DNA of 64,000 nucleotides. It comes from Cordylochernes scorpioides (Eukaryota; Arthropoda; Arachnida; Pseudoscorpiones; Chernetidae). This document shows, one piece after another, positions 1 through 10,749 of the stretch. Where the stretch lies: assembly GCA_030710605.1 (NCBI GenBank), contig CP092879.1, positions 47,613,946-47,677,945 on the forward strand. The letters are read 5' to 3'. The notes beneath the pieces are model-generated. The model was not told where the DNA came from, searched no databases, and saw only the letters and a list, made by a program, of their open reading frames with translations. The stretch's first letter is position 1, and every line of letters begins with the position of its first letter. The position numbers were made by a program, and so were the translations under genes.

Positions 1-335
1 ATCCAAACACTGGCAGGAATCCATTGTAGAATGCAGTTATTCTCCAATGATATCAATTGAGAAAGTAACGAGTGTACTTTCTGTGTGATTATAGTATTGC
101 CCTTCTGAATTGCTTCTAGATCGGATATGAAGTCGTTGTACGGTATATTATAATTCCTTCTGCTTGATGCAGGGATGGTTGGTTAAGGCATACATCAAGA
201 GCTTTCCAGATAGCTGTCAGTTCACATGTGAAATCTTTCTGGCTCCTTCTTTGATTTTGATGTATGTTCCATCTTGCAGTATTATGTTAATTACAGCCCC
301 TCTCTATTACTTATGGTAAGGTGTGATGATCCATC
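1..335 (-). pseudogene. LINE RNase H domain fragment
   Basis: Minus-strand frames contain pieces resembling a retrotransposon RNase H: a strand reading FTCELTAIWKALDV, where the glutamate of ELTAIWKAL fits the usual catalytic E of the S/T-x-E-L-x-A-I pattern, and near base 1 a segment reading NCILQWIP, like the common I-x-x-x-W-I-P-S-H-V motif. The pieces lie in different frames, so the domain is decayed. It would normally remove the RNA template during target-primed reverse transcription. The expected downstream Asp/His part is outside the window. Confidence 0.55.
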
Positions 336-619
336 TGTATATGCTGTTAAATAATTTATCTGATCGCATAAACCAATTGTGTCAAGTCCTTTCTTTTTAA
401 GATTGACGATTACATTTTATGGCAATGGGGTAGGAAATATTGGTTATTCTCGAATTTGAAATTCATTATGTTTCATATTTATGCTCTTTCTAATATTGTT
501 GTCATACTGAAGTGTTGAAGATCTTTTGAGCCTTTCTTTTTGTGTCCAGTTTAAATAGGTTCTATGGGATTTGTGTTCGGTTTCTTTAGTTTTTAAGCTA
601 TTGGTGAATTTTATTGTTT

Positions 620-1213
620 TTAATTGTCTTCTTCTTTCAAGTAGGTCTAGACCACATTCTCTCTGAATTTTCTAATTGTTGGTATTTGAAACAGAACCAG
701 TGATTAATTTGGCCGCTTTTGCTTGAACACTGTCTAGTCTTCTTTTTAGTTATGAACTTGAGGGAGCCCAAACAGGTGGCCTTATTAAGGTGATATATGT
801 TGTTCTGAGAATTTTGGGTTTTGCTCCCCAATTTGTTCCACATAGCCTTCTCAGAATGTTTAGGTTTCTGGTAGCTCTATTTGAGGTGCTAATTATGTGT
901 TCTGTAAATCGCAATTCCTTATCAAGTATCACACCTAGGTAATTTGGAGATCTAATTTTATCAATTATATGGTTATTTATGCTTATTTTGGAGTTAAAGT
1001 CATGCCTTTTTTTCCTGTCAGTGAAGGAGACCTATAGGTTTGTGTTTATTGGGTTTATTGTCATTTTGAGTTTCATTGCCCACTTCTCCAGTCCTCTCAT
1101 TGAAGTGTTCAGTATTTTTCTGATATTCCTATACTGCTACTTGTGTGCCATATGGCTATATAATCTGCATAACAGGCAACCTTTGTGTCTTCAGTGAGGA
1201 TGGATGTTGTTAA
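620..1213 (-). pseudogene. LINE reverse transcriptase, C-terminal half, YADD mutated
   Basis: Minus-strand translation just inside the gypsy insertion gives TKVACYADYIAIW; the catalytic tetrad expected to be YADD reads YADY at 1160-1171. The last aspartate is one of the metal-binding residues, so this copy could not polymerise even if the frame were open. A thumb/connection-like segment follows at about 750-930 in another frame. The matching N-terminal half is at 5494-6300. The gypsy insertion separates the GVPQGS-type motif from the YADD-type motif. Confidence 0.75.
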
Positions 1214-1383
1214 GGTTGTGTCGTAATTAGATGTACAACAACTCAAACTTGACCATGACTCTTTATTTAGCTTTTATTCTTTTCGTTTGGCCAACAAAAA
1301 TGTCTAATTTATATACACATATATTCCTACATAATGAGACTTTAAAGAATGTAAATAATCTTCATCTATTTACATACACAACA
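1214..1383 (-). repeat. gypsy 3' LTR
   Basis: It aligns with 5355-5493; the two share the same ends (minus-strand TGTTGTG...CACAACM) but differ by a 31-bp indel (about 1256-1290) and scattered substitutions. The divergence indicates the insertion is not recent. Confidence 0.85.
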
Positions 1384-1398
1384 CATCTCCCCCCTTAA
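1384..1398 (-). other. gypsy polypurine tract
   Basis: Minus strand TTAAGGGGGGAGATG ends exactly at the 3' LTR; this is the expected plus-strand primer. The predicted pol stop (TAA, 1395-1397) lies within it. Confidence 0.75.
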
Positions 1399-2560
1399 TA
1401 ATACTCCAGTCGGTCTGGGGGTTTCCTGGCTCTCTGAGGTCTAGGACTGCGGGCGGGCACTTGCACAGCGGCAGGCTCTGGTTTAGGAGTGCAAGAGGGC
1501 ACGTGCACAGCAACAGGCCCTGGTCTAGGAGTCCAAGAGGGTACGTGCACAGAAGCAGTATCCTCCTTGTTTCCTGATGTAACCTCTGGAACCTCCTCTT
1601 CACTTTATTTCTGACTTCCACCTACAGGCTTCTCTCCTGATGTTCGAGAAAGTATCAAATTTCTTGTCTCCACTTGTTTCTTTCTCACAGGTCGCAATTG
1701 ATTGATATGCCTCTTATACACGACGCCCTCGAAACTTATAAGGTAGTGACGGTAGCTCAATAATTTCAAAATGGTACCTTTTTACCGTTTAGGTCCAGTT
1801 GCATAGTTGCGGAAATAAACCTCGCAACCTGTAGTAAACTGCTCCTGCCTTCTTACGGCCCCATGAAATACCTCTCGCGGATTTCCCATCTTGGTATTAA
1901 ATTCGAGAATCTTTATCTTAAACTTCTCTTCATTAGCAGTTCCGCGGGGGAATTCTTTTATTACACTTTGGGGTAATGCTCTATGAGCAAATAGGAATCT
2001 TTGTAGATTCGTCTCTAAATCATCCTTCCCATTATTCTTTCTCAAAAGGTTTTTAAACCCTCTTACATATCTCTCAGCTAAACCATTTGTACTAGGATTA
2101 TACGGACTGGTCTTAGTGTGCCGTATAATATTCATTTTGGTAAATTGCTCGAATTCACCGGAGACAAACTGTCTTCCGTTATCTGTAACCAAAAATTAGG
2201 GCAATCTAAATCTGGCAAAATTTTTCTAAGATGATTTATAATCGTTTTGCTGGTAATATCTTTGATGATAAAAATTTCTATCCACTTTGAGTATGCGTCC
2301 ACGAGAACCAAAAACATTCTTCCCATGAACGGACCCGCTAGATCAAGATGAAGTCGATGCCACGGTTTTTCGGGCCAAGTCCATTCCGAGATGGTAGCCG
2401 GGGGCATGCTTGCCGATTCTTGGCATACTCTACATTCTCTAGTTAACTCCTCGATGTTACTGTCTATGCCTGGCCACCAGAAAATACCGTCTGGCAATCA
2501 TCTTCATTTTAACAAACCCCATGTGTATTTCATGCAAGTCATTTAAAATTAAAGATCTTT
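1395..2560 (-). pseudogene. gypsy integrase
   Basis: The N-terminal HHCC zinc site is split: LHEIHMG (about 2525-2550) in one frame and CRVCQ (about 2415-2430) in another. The catalytic core has LDLAGPF (first Asp), VTDNGRQF (second Asp, about 2165-2190) and NPSTNGLAER (Glu) in the D-D-35-E order. The C-terminal tail runs to a TAA at 1395-1397, ending in a basic RKPPDRLEYY segment common at the end of such polyproteins. Two frame changes break it. Confidence 0.8.
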
Positions 2561-2599
2561 ATTTTTGGGGAATTACCACTCTTTCACGCCATTGAAAAA

Positions 2600-4115
2600 A
2601 GAGAACCAAACTTCAAACTTTATTCTTCATTGATCTTATAATGAGGAGCTAGTGGGTTTTCTCTCGGTACCCTTGTGAATTTCCAGTTGCCTTCTATAAC
2701 ATTCCTTAATACTATAGACAGTATTTTATCTTGGGGCGTCTCATATGCCACCTCCATAAAAGAGAACGGTACCTCATTCAACTTCCTGAGAAGAAATACC
2801 TGGTCTTCATCAAGAGACTCCCTGACACTCGATTCTAAAGGAAGACGTGACAATGCGTCAACATTGGAATTATCACTAGTTTTTCGAAATTCCGCAGTAT
2901 AATTAAATGCAGCTAATTTTAAGGACCATCTTTTAATTCTGGATGATGCACATATGGGAATTGGTTTATGAGGTGAAAATATATGAATTAAGGGTCGGTT
3001 GTCTGTGACCAATAAAAATTTTCGTCCCAGTAAGTATTGTCTGAATTTCTCAACGCCAAAGGTTATGCTCAACGCTTTCTTTTCTAGTTGAGAGAAACGT
3101 TTTTCCGCTTCAGTTAATGTTCTAGAAGCAAAAGCTATAGGGCATTCTTCCTTTCTATCATTTATATGACTCAGTCCAATTCCATCTACAATTTTTATTC
3201 AAAAGTTGATAGAATAGCGCAAAAATGTTTGCTATATTCTTTATGAATCTATAATAATAAATTAAGAGTCCTATGAAAGATCTTAATTGCGAAACATTCT
3301 TTAGATTCAGGCGCCTCTATCACTGCTTTAATTTTATTTTCTAAGGGATGCAGTCCATATTTATTCATTTTAAACCCTAAATATTCCACAGATTTCTTTT
3401 TAAATTTACATTTATATCTGTTTAACTTTAAACCTTTTTCTAGCAATCATCTAAACACTAGATACAACTTTTGTTCATGATCATCAAAGTTTTCTCCTGC
3501 AACCAAAATATCATCTATGTAGAAGGCCACACCTGGCAAATCAGCAAATAGACCTTCCATAATCCTCTTAAATTTATTTGGTGCTACCGCTACGTCATAT
3601 GGTATTCTTTTATAAGAAAACAACCTCTTTGTTGTGTTTATATCAACAACAGCTTTGGCTTCTTCCGCTAACATTACTTGCAAGTAAGCCTGTGATAGGT
3701 CTAGAATCGAAAATACGGTGCTTCTAGATAATTTTAAAAAGATCTCATCGATCGTTGGAAGGGGATACCTATCTAATTCTATTGCTTTATTAGCTGTACA
3801 TCTAAAGTCACCACATATCCTTACACTACCATCCTTTTTTAATACCGGTACTATTGGAGCGGCCCAATATGCATGGATTATAGGTTATAAAATGCAAGAA
3901 TTCACTAAACGATCAATTTCATTATCTACTTTGTTTTTTTAGAGAGAAAGGTAAACTTCTGGCCTTACAAAACACAGGAGTCACATCCTTTTTTAAATTA
4001 AAATTCATTTTAACATCCTTTAGACAGCCCAAATCTTTGTTAAACAAATCTGCATATCTATCAATCAAACTATTTCTATTAGATTCATTATCTAAATTTT
4101 TAATGCTGAACAATC
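2600..4115 (-). pseudogene. gypsy reverse transcriptase and RNase H
   Basis: Minus-strand pieces in order: RT fingers (about 3922-4113, including PVFCKARSLPF), the palm with FYIDDILVAG at about 3505-3540 (the YxDD-type catalytic box, here YIDD, intact), connection (3249-3446, KCKFKKKSVEYLGF), then the RNase H/tether part (2620-3072, with LVTDNRPLIHIF). At least four frame interruptions are visible. The function would be copying the RNA genome into cDNA in virus-like particles. Confidence 0.85.
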
Positions 4116-4139
4116 TAGAATAATAAAGTTTTAACTGTT

Positions 4140-4480
4140 TAAGTCATTCTCTTTCTAACAAAATCACCTGGAATTTTCATTTACAACTATTAATCGTAAA
4201 TATTGGTTGGCTTCTTTTACAAAAACATTTCTTTGCCCTATAATCTCTATTGATTTACCACAAAAGGATTTTAATCTTAAATTTGTTGGAAATAATTTTT
4301 TACCTTGCCAATAAATCATATAAATATCTTTAGGTATTAACGTATCTGGACTTCCTGTATCTATTGTAAAGCACAAAGAATAATCATCTACTGTTAAATT
4401 TATTGTGGCATCAGTTTCGCCCTGTACATAATATATAGAGTCCTCTTGTACATATTTACATCTCCACATTTTTTTACTAG
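4140..4480 (-). pseudogene. gypsy aspartic protease
   Basis: A 101-codon minus-strand frame holds CFTIDTGSPDTLIPKDIY, the D-T-G active site and flap context of a retropepsin. It lies between the gag knuckle and RT as expected. It is out of frame with its neighbours. Confidence 0.75.
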
Positions 4481-4489
4481 CTTTCCAGA

Positions 4490-5224
4490 CCCTACTTAAA
4501 TGACCCAGTTTTTTTATTTATTTTAAAACAAGTCTTTGTTCTATGAGGGCAAACAGAGGCCACGTGTGAATGTCTTTCACCACATCTATAACACATTATT
4601 TCTCCCCTTTGCCTGAAAGGCCTATGCTGCACCATTCTATTATTGTACTCACTCTTTTTATCTTTTCCATTCACAGGGGATATCTTGGCCACTAATTTAT
4701 CTTGTAATTCTCTTGTATTTATCTGCGCCAGTTCGAACGAGATCGCCACTGCAAAACTTTATCCATGGTAACATCGTCGTTTTCTTGTAGTAGCTTCTTT
4801 TGCAGGCTTTCCAACTTGATTCCAGCCACAAAACGGTCTCGCGTCATGGTTCCCAGCATATCGCCGAAATTACTATTTATTGCTAAATGTTTCAATTCTC
4901 TAAGATATTCCGAAATTGATTCTCCTTCCTGTTGAATTCTCTTTAAAAATCTGCATCGCTGTGGTATCACTTTGTTCTTTGGATCCAAATGCAGCTTAAT
5001 TCTTTGAATGATAGTATCATAGGGTTGATCATTCATTAGACCAGGAAGAAAATGTCGTTTCCCTGCTTCAAGGTTTCAGAATCTGGTAGCGAGGTAAAAA
5101 TCAGCACTTTAATCTCCTCCTTCAGACGCCAAAAAGAAAGCCTTAATTTTTTGTACAAAAAGATCGAAGTGTCCTCCACTGGGCTATAGCATCTAAAAGG
5201 TACTATTAACTTTGAACTTGTCAT
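4490..5224 (-). pseudogene. gypsy gag with zinc knuckle
   Basis: Minus-strand frames give a capsid-like stretch (about 4720-5036, with ...RFLKRIQQEGESISEYLREL..., a retrotransposon gag C-terminal pattern) and a zinc knuckle CYRCGERHSHVASVC at about 4550-4595. The spacing C-x2-C-x5-H-x4-C is one longer than the classical knuckle, as in some Mag-like elements. At least two frameshifts separate the N-terminal piece, the capsid piece and the knuckle. The product would package element RNA. Confidence 0.75.
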
Positions 5225-5336
5225 GCTGATCTTTTCTACTCCTTTGTTTTCTTGATCCAGATAGTTTAAAAGATGTAGTTGTTATACTTGCATAGACGCC
5301 GTTTTCCTCAGCTTTTTACTGGCTCTGTAGATCGCG

Positions 5337-5350
5337 CATCCTCGTCGCCA
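5337..5350 (-). other. gypsy tRNA primer-binding site
   Basis: Minus strand TGGCGACGAGGATG, four bases inside the 5' LTR. It begins with TGG, the complement of a tRNA CCA end, as expected of a Ty3/gypsy primer-binding site. The tRNA species is not assigned. Confidence 0.7.
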
Positions 5351-5354
5351 CTTT

Positions 5355-5493
5355 TGTTGTGTCGTAATTAGATGAACAAGAGCTCAAACTTGACCATGGC
5401 CAACAACAAATGCCCAATTTATATATACATATATTTTTACATAATGAGGCTTCAAATAATACAAATAATCTCCATCTATTTACATACACAACA
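5355..5493 (-). repeat. gypsy 5' LTR
   Basis: 139 bp, minus-strand TGTTGTG...CACAACA. It lacks the 31-bp stretch present in the 3' copy. It is directly followed on the right by GTTAA, the target duplication. Confidence 0.85.
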
Positions 5494-6310
5494 GTTAATA
5501 TATAGCGAGAAGAGTAGAGGATTGAGCACAGATCCCTGAGGTACACCAGCCCATGTTCTTCGGTCCTTGGAAAATGTTCCATTGACCCGAACCTTTATCC
5601 TTCTTCCCCTTAAGAAGTCTGCAATACAGATTAAGATTTTTCCTTTTACTCCGATGTTGTGCAGCCTTTCAAGTAATTTCTCCCTTCACACTCGATCAAA
5701 AGCTGAGGTCATATCCAGGAATACGGCCGTTGTCTTCTTTGGCGGTTTTTCCTAGAAATCTATTATTGATTGACAGAAGTAGAACAGTTTATCAGTTGTA
5801 CAGTGTCTGGATCTTTAGGCAGTTTGGTAGAAGTTTATTTTATTATTGTTAATGAGCCACACTATGAGCCTACAGTGGATAATTCATTCTGTTATTTTAC
5901 AAAGTATGCTGGTAAGAGCAATTGGCCGATAGTTCTTGCATTCCTTGGCATCTTTGTTTGGTTTCAGTATTGGCACTATAATTGATATCTTCCAATTCTT
6001 TGGTAGTTTACCAGTTTGCCATGAAATCTTCAGTATTCGTAGGAGTTGATTTTTAGCTTTGTCTCCAAAGTTTTTAATCATTTGACCAAATATTAGAGCA
6101 TCTCCAGGTGACATCTTGTATTTAACTTTCCTATTGATGAATTTAGCTCATTCAGTGTGAAGTCTCTCGAGTAAATATCTTGTTGATGGTAATTTCTTGC
6201 TTGTTTAACTAATCTGTTTACATTATTTTTTAGAGTACTGCCTTCATTCATATAGCTGAGTCTGGAAGTGCTTGAAAGATATTCAGCAATTATTTCAGCC
6301 ATCTGTTTGT
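5494..6310 (-). pseudogene. LINE reverse transcriptase, N-terminal half
   Basis: Minus strand: a segment with KLPKNWKISIIVPILKPNKD and KNYRPIALTS (5884-6114; fingers motif of Jockey/I RTs), then AVFLDMTSAFDRV at about 5695-5735 (motif A, first catalytic Asp), then GVPQGSVLNPLLFSLYI at 5496-5547 (motif B region). These lie in different frames. The next motif (YADD-type) is on the far side of the gypsy insertion at 1160-1171. Confidence 0.85.
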
Positions 6311-6689
6311 TCGTTCTCGCTATTCATATTGGTTAGAGTATTGGAGGATTAGTGTTGGTTTTGATTGTTTTATAACACTAATTATATTCCAGTGATGGCT
6401 TTCCTTTTTTGGATCCATTTTTTTCGCAGAATTCTGCCCATTTTTCTTGTTTGAATATCCAAATTTCTTGTTCTATTTTGTGACTAATTTCAATGAGTTC
6501 CTTTATGATTTCTTCTGTTTTATTTGTTTTAAGAAGTTCATTGATATTGTCTTTCTCTGCAATCATTTCCTCGATATTGTGGTCCTTCCAGTAAAGTATT
6601 CACAGGTCTTTACGTCTACCTCTAGATATCTATACTTTTGCAGCTTTGGATATGTTCGAAGAGAATTTTTCCAATTTTTTGTCAATCGT

Positions 6690-7430
6690 TCTGTGATTTA
6701 ATTCTTCGTTGCACAGTTCTTCAAAATTTTCTGTGAAATTTTTTCCAGTGTTCTTTTATTCTGTTGGAAACTTTCAATTTTGAATTTAAGGATTGTTAAA
6801 ATTGGTCTGTGGTCACTGATTGCACTTTTCAGAATTTTCCATTGTGTTGTGGGTGCGATGTTGTAATTTATCGCTGTGATGTTTATTGCGGATTCTTTGC
6901 CTGTGGACTTGGATAGATAGGTGTTATTTTCGTTATTCAACGGTGTAAGGTCGAGGTCGGTTAGCATGTCCTCAACCTGCTGACCTTTGTTATCCTGGAC
7001 AGATGATCCCCAAGTTGGTCTTTCGGCGTTAAAATCACCAAGTATGATTGCGATATCCGAAGACGCTTCACTTAATGTCTCTATCAGGCCTGTATTGATG
7101 CTAGTATTATCGTGGGGACAAACATTTATGATTGAAATTGTTTTATCTGTAAGATAGATTTCTATTGCCTGAGCTTCTGTCGTGCTTTCTCTAGGCTTAC
7201 TCTGATTATAGGCGATTTCCTTAAATTTGATTTCTAGAGTTTTAATCAAAACGGCAAGTCCTCCTCGAATTTTCCCGGTCTGTCCTTTCGTAGTGTTGTA
7301 TAATCTTTGATATTGAATCTCAGATTCTGATTAAATTTTGTCTCCTGAGGACAAGTAATATGTACATTGTTGTCACAGAGAAGACAAGTCAGCTCTTTAT
7401 TTTCCTCTGGGTACCATTTATATTGAGTTG
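6690..7430 (-). pseudogene. LINE apurinic-like endonuclease
   Basis: The 183-codon minus-strand frame at 6698-7249 contains ILGDFNAERPTWGS and later SDHRPI, the G-D-F-N-A and S-D-H motifs of the exonuclease/endonuclease/phosphatase fold used by LINEs to nick target DNA. Further upstream, out of frame, sequence resembling the N-terminal QETK motif is present near 7350. The asparagine and aspartate of GDFNA and the SDH pair are intact; the N-terminus is frameshifted. Confidence 0.85.
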
Positions 7431-7450
7431 TAGTAGATTGAATTGTGTCC

Positions 7451-7672
7451 TCGTAGTAGATTTCTCATCATGAGCTCGAGCTGCAGCTCCTGACGCGGCG
7501 GTTACCCCGGTCGCGGTAGCATTACTGGATATATCAGTTTTGCTCTTCATTTGAAAATGGGTGCCGTTGCAACGTTAGTCATCTTGGAAACGAACCAGAA
7601 TTTGGTCAAATATTCCAAGGGTCCAGGGGGACCGCAAGGAGGTGTGGTCGGACTTCTCCCCTTCCCCCTGGA
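7451..7672. other. LINE upstream edge and spacer
   Basis: A somewhat GC-richer stretch between the endonuclease remnant and the transposase remnant. No gene, inverted repeat or tRNA is seen. It could be LINE 5' sequence or a transposon flank. Confidence 0.3.
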
Positions 7673-8850
7673 ATGCCGTCACTACAGAATAAAGCACTCT
7701 TGGTGAATTTTTTTAATTGTGATTCAGAATCTGCCACTGAAGCTTTACGAGCGTTTCGTTACTTTAAAGATATTCGAAGCGGTAAAGGACCAATGAGTTG
7801 CTACTCTCTAAAGCGATTGATTAAAAGTTTTGAGGAAACTGGATCTCTGGAAGCAAAACCTCGGAGTGCAAGACCATCGACATGCAAGTCAGTGGCTGTT
7901 ACGGTTTTGCAGAATGCTGAAGCTATTGAAACGTTATCCACGTATGGAGAAGTAAGTGCTAGACAAGTTTCTCGACAAACGGGGATTTCGTATGGAACAG
8001 TTTGGAGAGAACACACATTTAGAATTTTTCTATAAAAATACCCTAACAAAATTCAAAGTTTTCACGAGTTGAAAGTCAACGATTTTGAGAAGCGTCAAGA
8101 ATTCGCTGCATGGGTTTTCCGGCAAATTGATATTGATGAAAACTGGCTGTCAAATGTTCTAAGAACAGATGATGCTCACTTTTATCTAAAGGGAGAATTT
8201 AACATTCAAAACTGCCTCATTTTGGCAACAGAAAACCCTAGGATTTTTACAGAAATACCACTTCATCAGCCCAGAGTTACAGTTTTGTGTGGGTTCACTT
8301 CTTCTTTTATTATTGGGCAATTTTTCTTTGAAAAAATCAATGGAAAAACTTTTAAAACCGTTTTTGTACTGGTGAACGTAATGTTCAACTTTTGAGAGAA
8401 AAGGTTATTCCCATATTGCAGGACAGACAAGCATTAAGCGAAATAACATTCATGCAAGATGGAGGACCTCCTCATATCTCCCGCGGTGCCAAACAATTGC
8501 TGAAGGATACGTTCGGTGAAATTCGTTGATAAGTCGCCACTTTATATACCAGTGGCCTCCAATATCACCAGACTTGACGCCTTAAAATTTCGGTTATGGG
8601 GGTACATTAAGTCGCGTTTTTATCGATGCCGGCCTACCACATTGGCCATGTTGAAGGCTTCTATCAGATGGCACGTTTTATAAATTTCAACTATTTAATT
8701 GTGACCATTCTGTCATCTATCGTCTGCAGGCGGTGTTTGAGAATGAAGGGCGCCACATTGAGCAAGGATTGTGACCTAATACAAGAGAGAAGGCAGTTAC
8801 CTCATGTGTTATATTTTGCAGCTCTTTGTTTTGGGTTATGGGAATAATAA
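7673..8850 (+). pseudogene. IS630/Tc1/mariner superfamily transposase, decayed
   Basis: The ATG at 7673 opens a helix-turn-helix region (about 120 codons: ...SLKRLIKSFEETGSLEAKPRSARPS..., then a second HTH ...SARQVSRQTGISYGTVWR). Downstream in other frames come LRTDDAHFYLKG (first catalytic Asp region, about 8160-8195), ITFMQDGGPPHISRGAKQLL (second Asp, about 8447-8500) and WPPISPDLTP followed by NFGYGG (third acidic region, about 8555-8605). The order and motifs are those of a mariner-superfamily DDE enzyme that cuts at transposon ends and targets TA. At least four frame changes and stops exist. No inverted repeats were found bounding it. Confidence 0.8.
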
Positions 8851-9852
8851 ATGCTGTCCTCACATCTTGACTATTTTTTTTTTCTGTGAACAGTAATTTT
8901 TTTGTTAGTCATTTGCCCACATCTTATATTATGTCGTGCAGGCCAAAGTGTTATAACTTCTCGAATAACACTGGTATACACAATTTTATCCCTTATGTTT
9001 AGTTTATCGCTTTTCGCTCATTAGAAGTCTCTTTATCCCCCCCCCCCACCAACTTTAGAAATTTTACTAAAAAAATAATACAAAATGATTTTACTACCAC
9101 GTTTTTCAACGCAAAAGGTCGATTTACAAATGATATTTTTGAGGGGATACATTTTCAAAATTATGTACAGTATAATAAACAATGATAACATTTGACAAAC
9201 CCATAGGATATTTGAAATAAAGCATGACAAATATATTTTGTCACTCCCCCTATATTTCATTTTTGGATCATGACAATATCCAGTTAAATAGTCAAGTGTC
9301 GCCAATTAGTCAATAAATAAACTACACATTCCTTATAGCACGAAATCCTATTAGTAGTGCCATCATAATTTTTGGTACTATATTAACATTTCAAAAAATC
9401 GTGTATTGATATCAGCAGTGTTTTTCAAACATTCAATCTATTTCATAAAACCCCATCTAAAATATAGATATTTTTGCTACATGTTTTAATTTGCATTTAC
9501 CTATTTTACATATCTCAGATTGTATTTAAAAAATCGTTAACCATTTCTTCTAACTTTTGGCGAAATGGTGTTTTATTAATTTATCATTTGATATTATTAG
9601 GGTTCTTTCCTGGTATTCAAAAAGGAAAAATACGTGTCGTTCAGTTATATTTTTCAATTTATCAAACAATTTGGCCGCTGAATCGCTGATTCTGGTAGAG
9701 CGCCATCTAGCGAATAAAGTTGTAACTAAAATCAATTTCGATTTTTTTCATTATTTGCCATAAAAAATCCCAATGCATCCTGAACCCAATGGTGTTTAGC
9801 GATTTGCTCTAGCGCAAATATTCGCGGAGTTATTAATTTTTAAAGTTGTGCG
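8851..9852. other. AT-rich non-coding stretch
   Basis: No supported gene. It holds a C9 run with a flanking ACC at about 9039-9050 and several short ORFs that I regard as chance. The right edge leads into a transposon-like end at 9853-9871. Confidence 0.4.
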
Positions 9853-9871
9853 GGACTTTTGGATCACCCTG
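9690..9871 (-). mobile_element. Transposon terminal fragment
   Basis: On the minus strand the sequence starts CAGGGTGATCCAAAAGTCCC at 9871-9852, a form typical of mariner-superfamily or related DNA transposon ends, and it abuts the copia 3' LTR start. No opposite end is identified, so this is a solo end that appears to truncate the copia LTR. Confidence 0.4.
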
Positions 9872-9879
9872 TATATATA

Positions 9880-10340
9880 TATATATACAACACACGCTCC
9901 CTTGTGTGTAAGCCCTAATCAGCAAGTCCAAAGCTAGCTGCACATTTCCAGAGTTTGTCTTAGGGAGACTCTTCGTTAGTATATCCGCCTCCATGTCTTC
10001 ACTTTTAGTGTATTCCAGCTTGATTCCATTTTGAATTTCCTCTTTCACAAAATAATACTTTCGGTTTATGTGCTTTGTTCGTGAAGTAATTTTGTCAGAT
10101 TGTATCCAGTTTATTGCAGCCTTGGCTGTCACTTTTCAAGGTAATTGGGAAAGTTAAATTTTTTCACAAAGTTCTTCTAGTAATCCCTTTAACCATAATA
10201 CTTCTGAAATGCCTTCACATATTGAAATAAGTTCTGCTTCACATGTAGACAAGGCTACTTTTGCTTTCTACTTCTCCAGTTTATTAAGTTGTTGCCAAGT
10301 TTGACTGTATAGCCTGAATAGGATTTTGCGTCTCGGATTG
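9880..10340 (-). pseudogene. copia RNase H
   Basis: The frame 9833-10132 reads KAAINWIQSDKITSRTKHIN then EYTKSEDMEADILTKSLPK, the C-terminal half of copia RNase H (His and Asp near HINRKYY and EDMEADIL). The N-terminal half lies out of frame at about 10140-10340 (ASWCTIRDAKSYSGYTVKLG and sequence around a CEAE-like Glu). Confidence 0.85.
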
Positions 10341-10749
10341 TGCACCAGCTCGCATCAGTACTCATTGTAATATTGTTGTATTTTGACTTATATGCCAACA
10401 TTTTATTTCTTGTTCCCTTCAGGTATCTCTAAATCCTTTTAACTCCAGTTATGTGTATTTCTCTTGGATAATTACTATACTGTGATAAATTGCTGACGTT
10501 GAAGGATATGTCCGGTCAAGTACCCATAGAAAGTAACATTAGTGATCCAATCATTTCCTGGTATACAGTTTTATCTACTGGCTTAGAGTCCAAATATTCA
10601 TCCAAATTTTGATATTGATCTCCAGGTGTCTGCACACTGTTGCATTCTTCCAGTCCAAATCTGTGAAGAATTGTATCAATATAATGAGTTTTTTATTTTA
10701 AAAAGAATATTACGCCTCTAAAATAGTTTTGTAATTTGATAACAGATGG

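Larger units (their letters stand above)
1..1213 (-). mobile_element. LINE (I/Jockey superfamily), 3' half
   Basis: This is the 3' part of a non-LTR retrotransposon on the minus strand; it continues across the gypsy insertion at 5494-7450 and runs off the window at base 1. Read on the minus strand it holds the second half of a reverse transcriptase (palm motif, then a segment reading ATRNLNILRRLCGTNWG at about 815-875, typical of Jockey/I RTs) followed by RNase H-like sequence. The frame is broken many times, so the copy is dead. Clade assignment rests on the domain order EN-RT-RNase H and motif style, not on a search. Confidence 0.8.
1214..5493 (-). mobile_element. Ty3/gypsy LTR retrotransposon, Mag-like, degenerate
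   Basis: A 4280-bp element on the minus strand bounded by LTRs 1214-1383 and 5355-5493 and flanked by the 5-bp target duplication GTTAA (1209-1213 and 5494-5498). The order on the minus strand is gag with zinc knuckle, aspartic protease, reverse transcriptase, RNase H, integrase, which is the Ty3/gypsy order. The integrase segment YNPSTNGLAERYV and the lack of an env-like ORF fit the Mag lineage. Every domain is recognisable, but the frame is broken by several shifts and stops. It inserted into an already resident LINE, so it is the younger of the two. Confidence 0.9.
5494..7450 (-). mobile_element. LINE (I/Jockey superfamily), 5' half
   Basis: Continuation of the LINE at 1-1213. Minus-strand order: endonuclease (about 6690-7450) and N-terminal RT (5494-6300). 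No ORF1/gag with zinc knuckles is recognised upstream of 7450, so the 5' end is either truncated or decayed beyond recognition. Confidence 0.8.

Noticed and set aside
9033-9305. 90-residue minus-strand ORF ending in a Gly run
   Set aside because: The glycines come from a C9 tract; no domain or start support.
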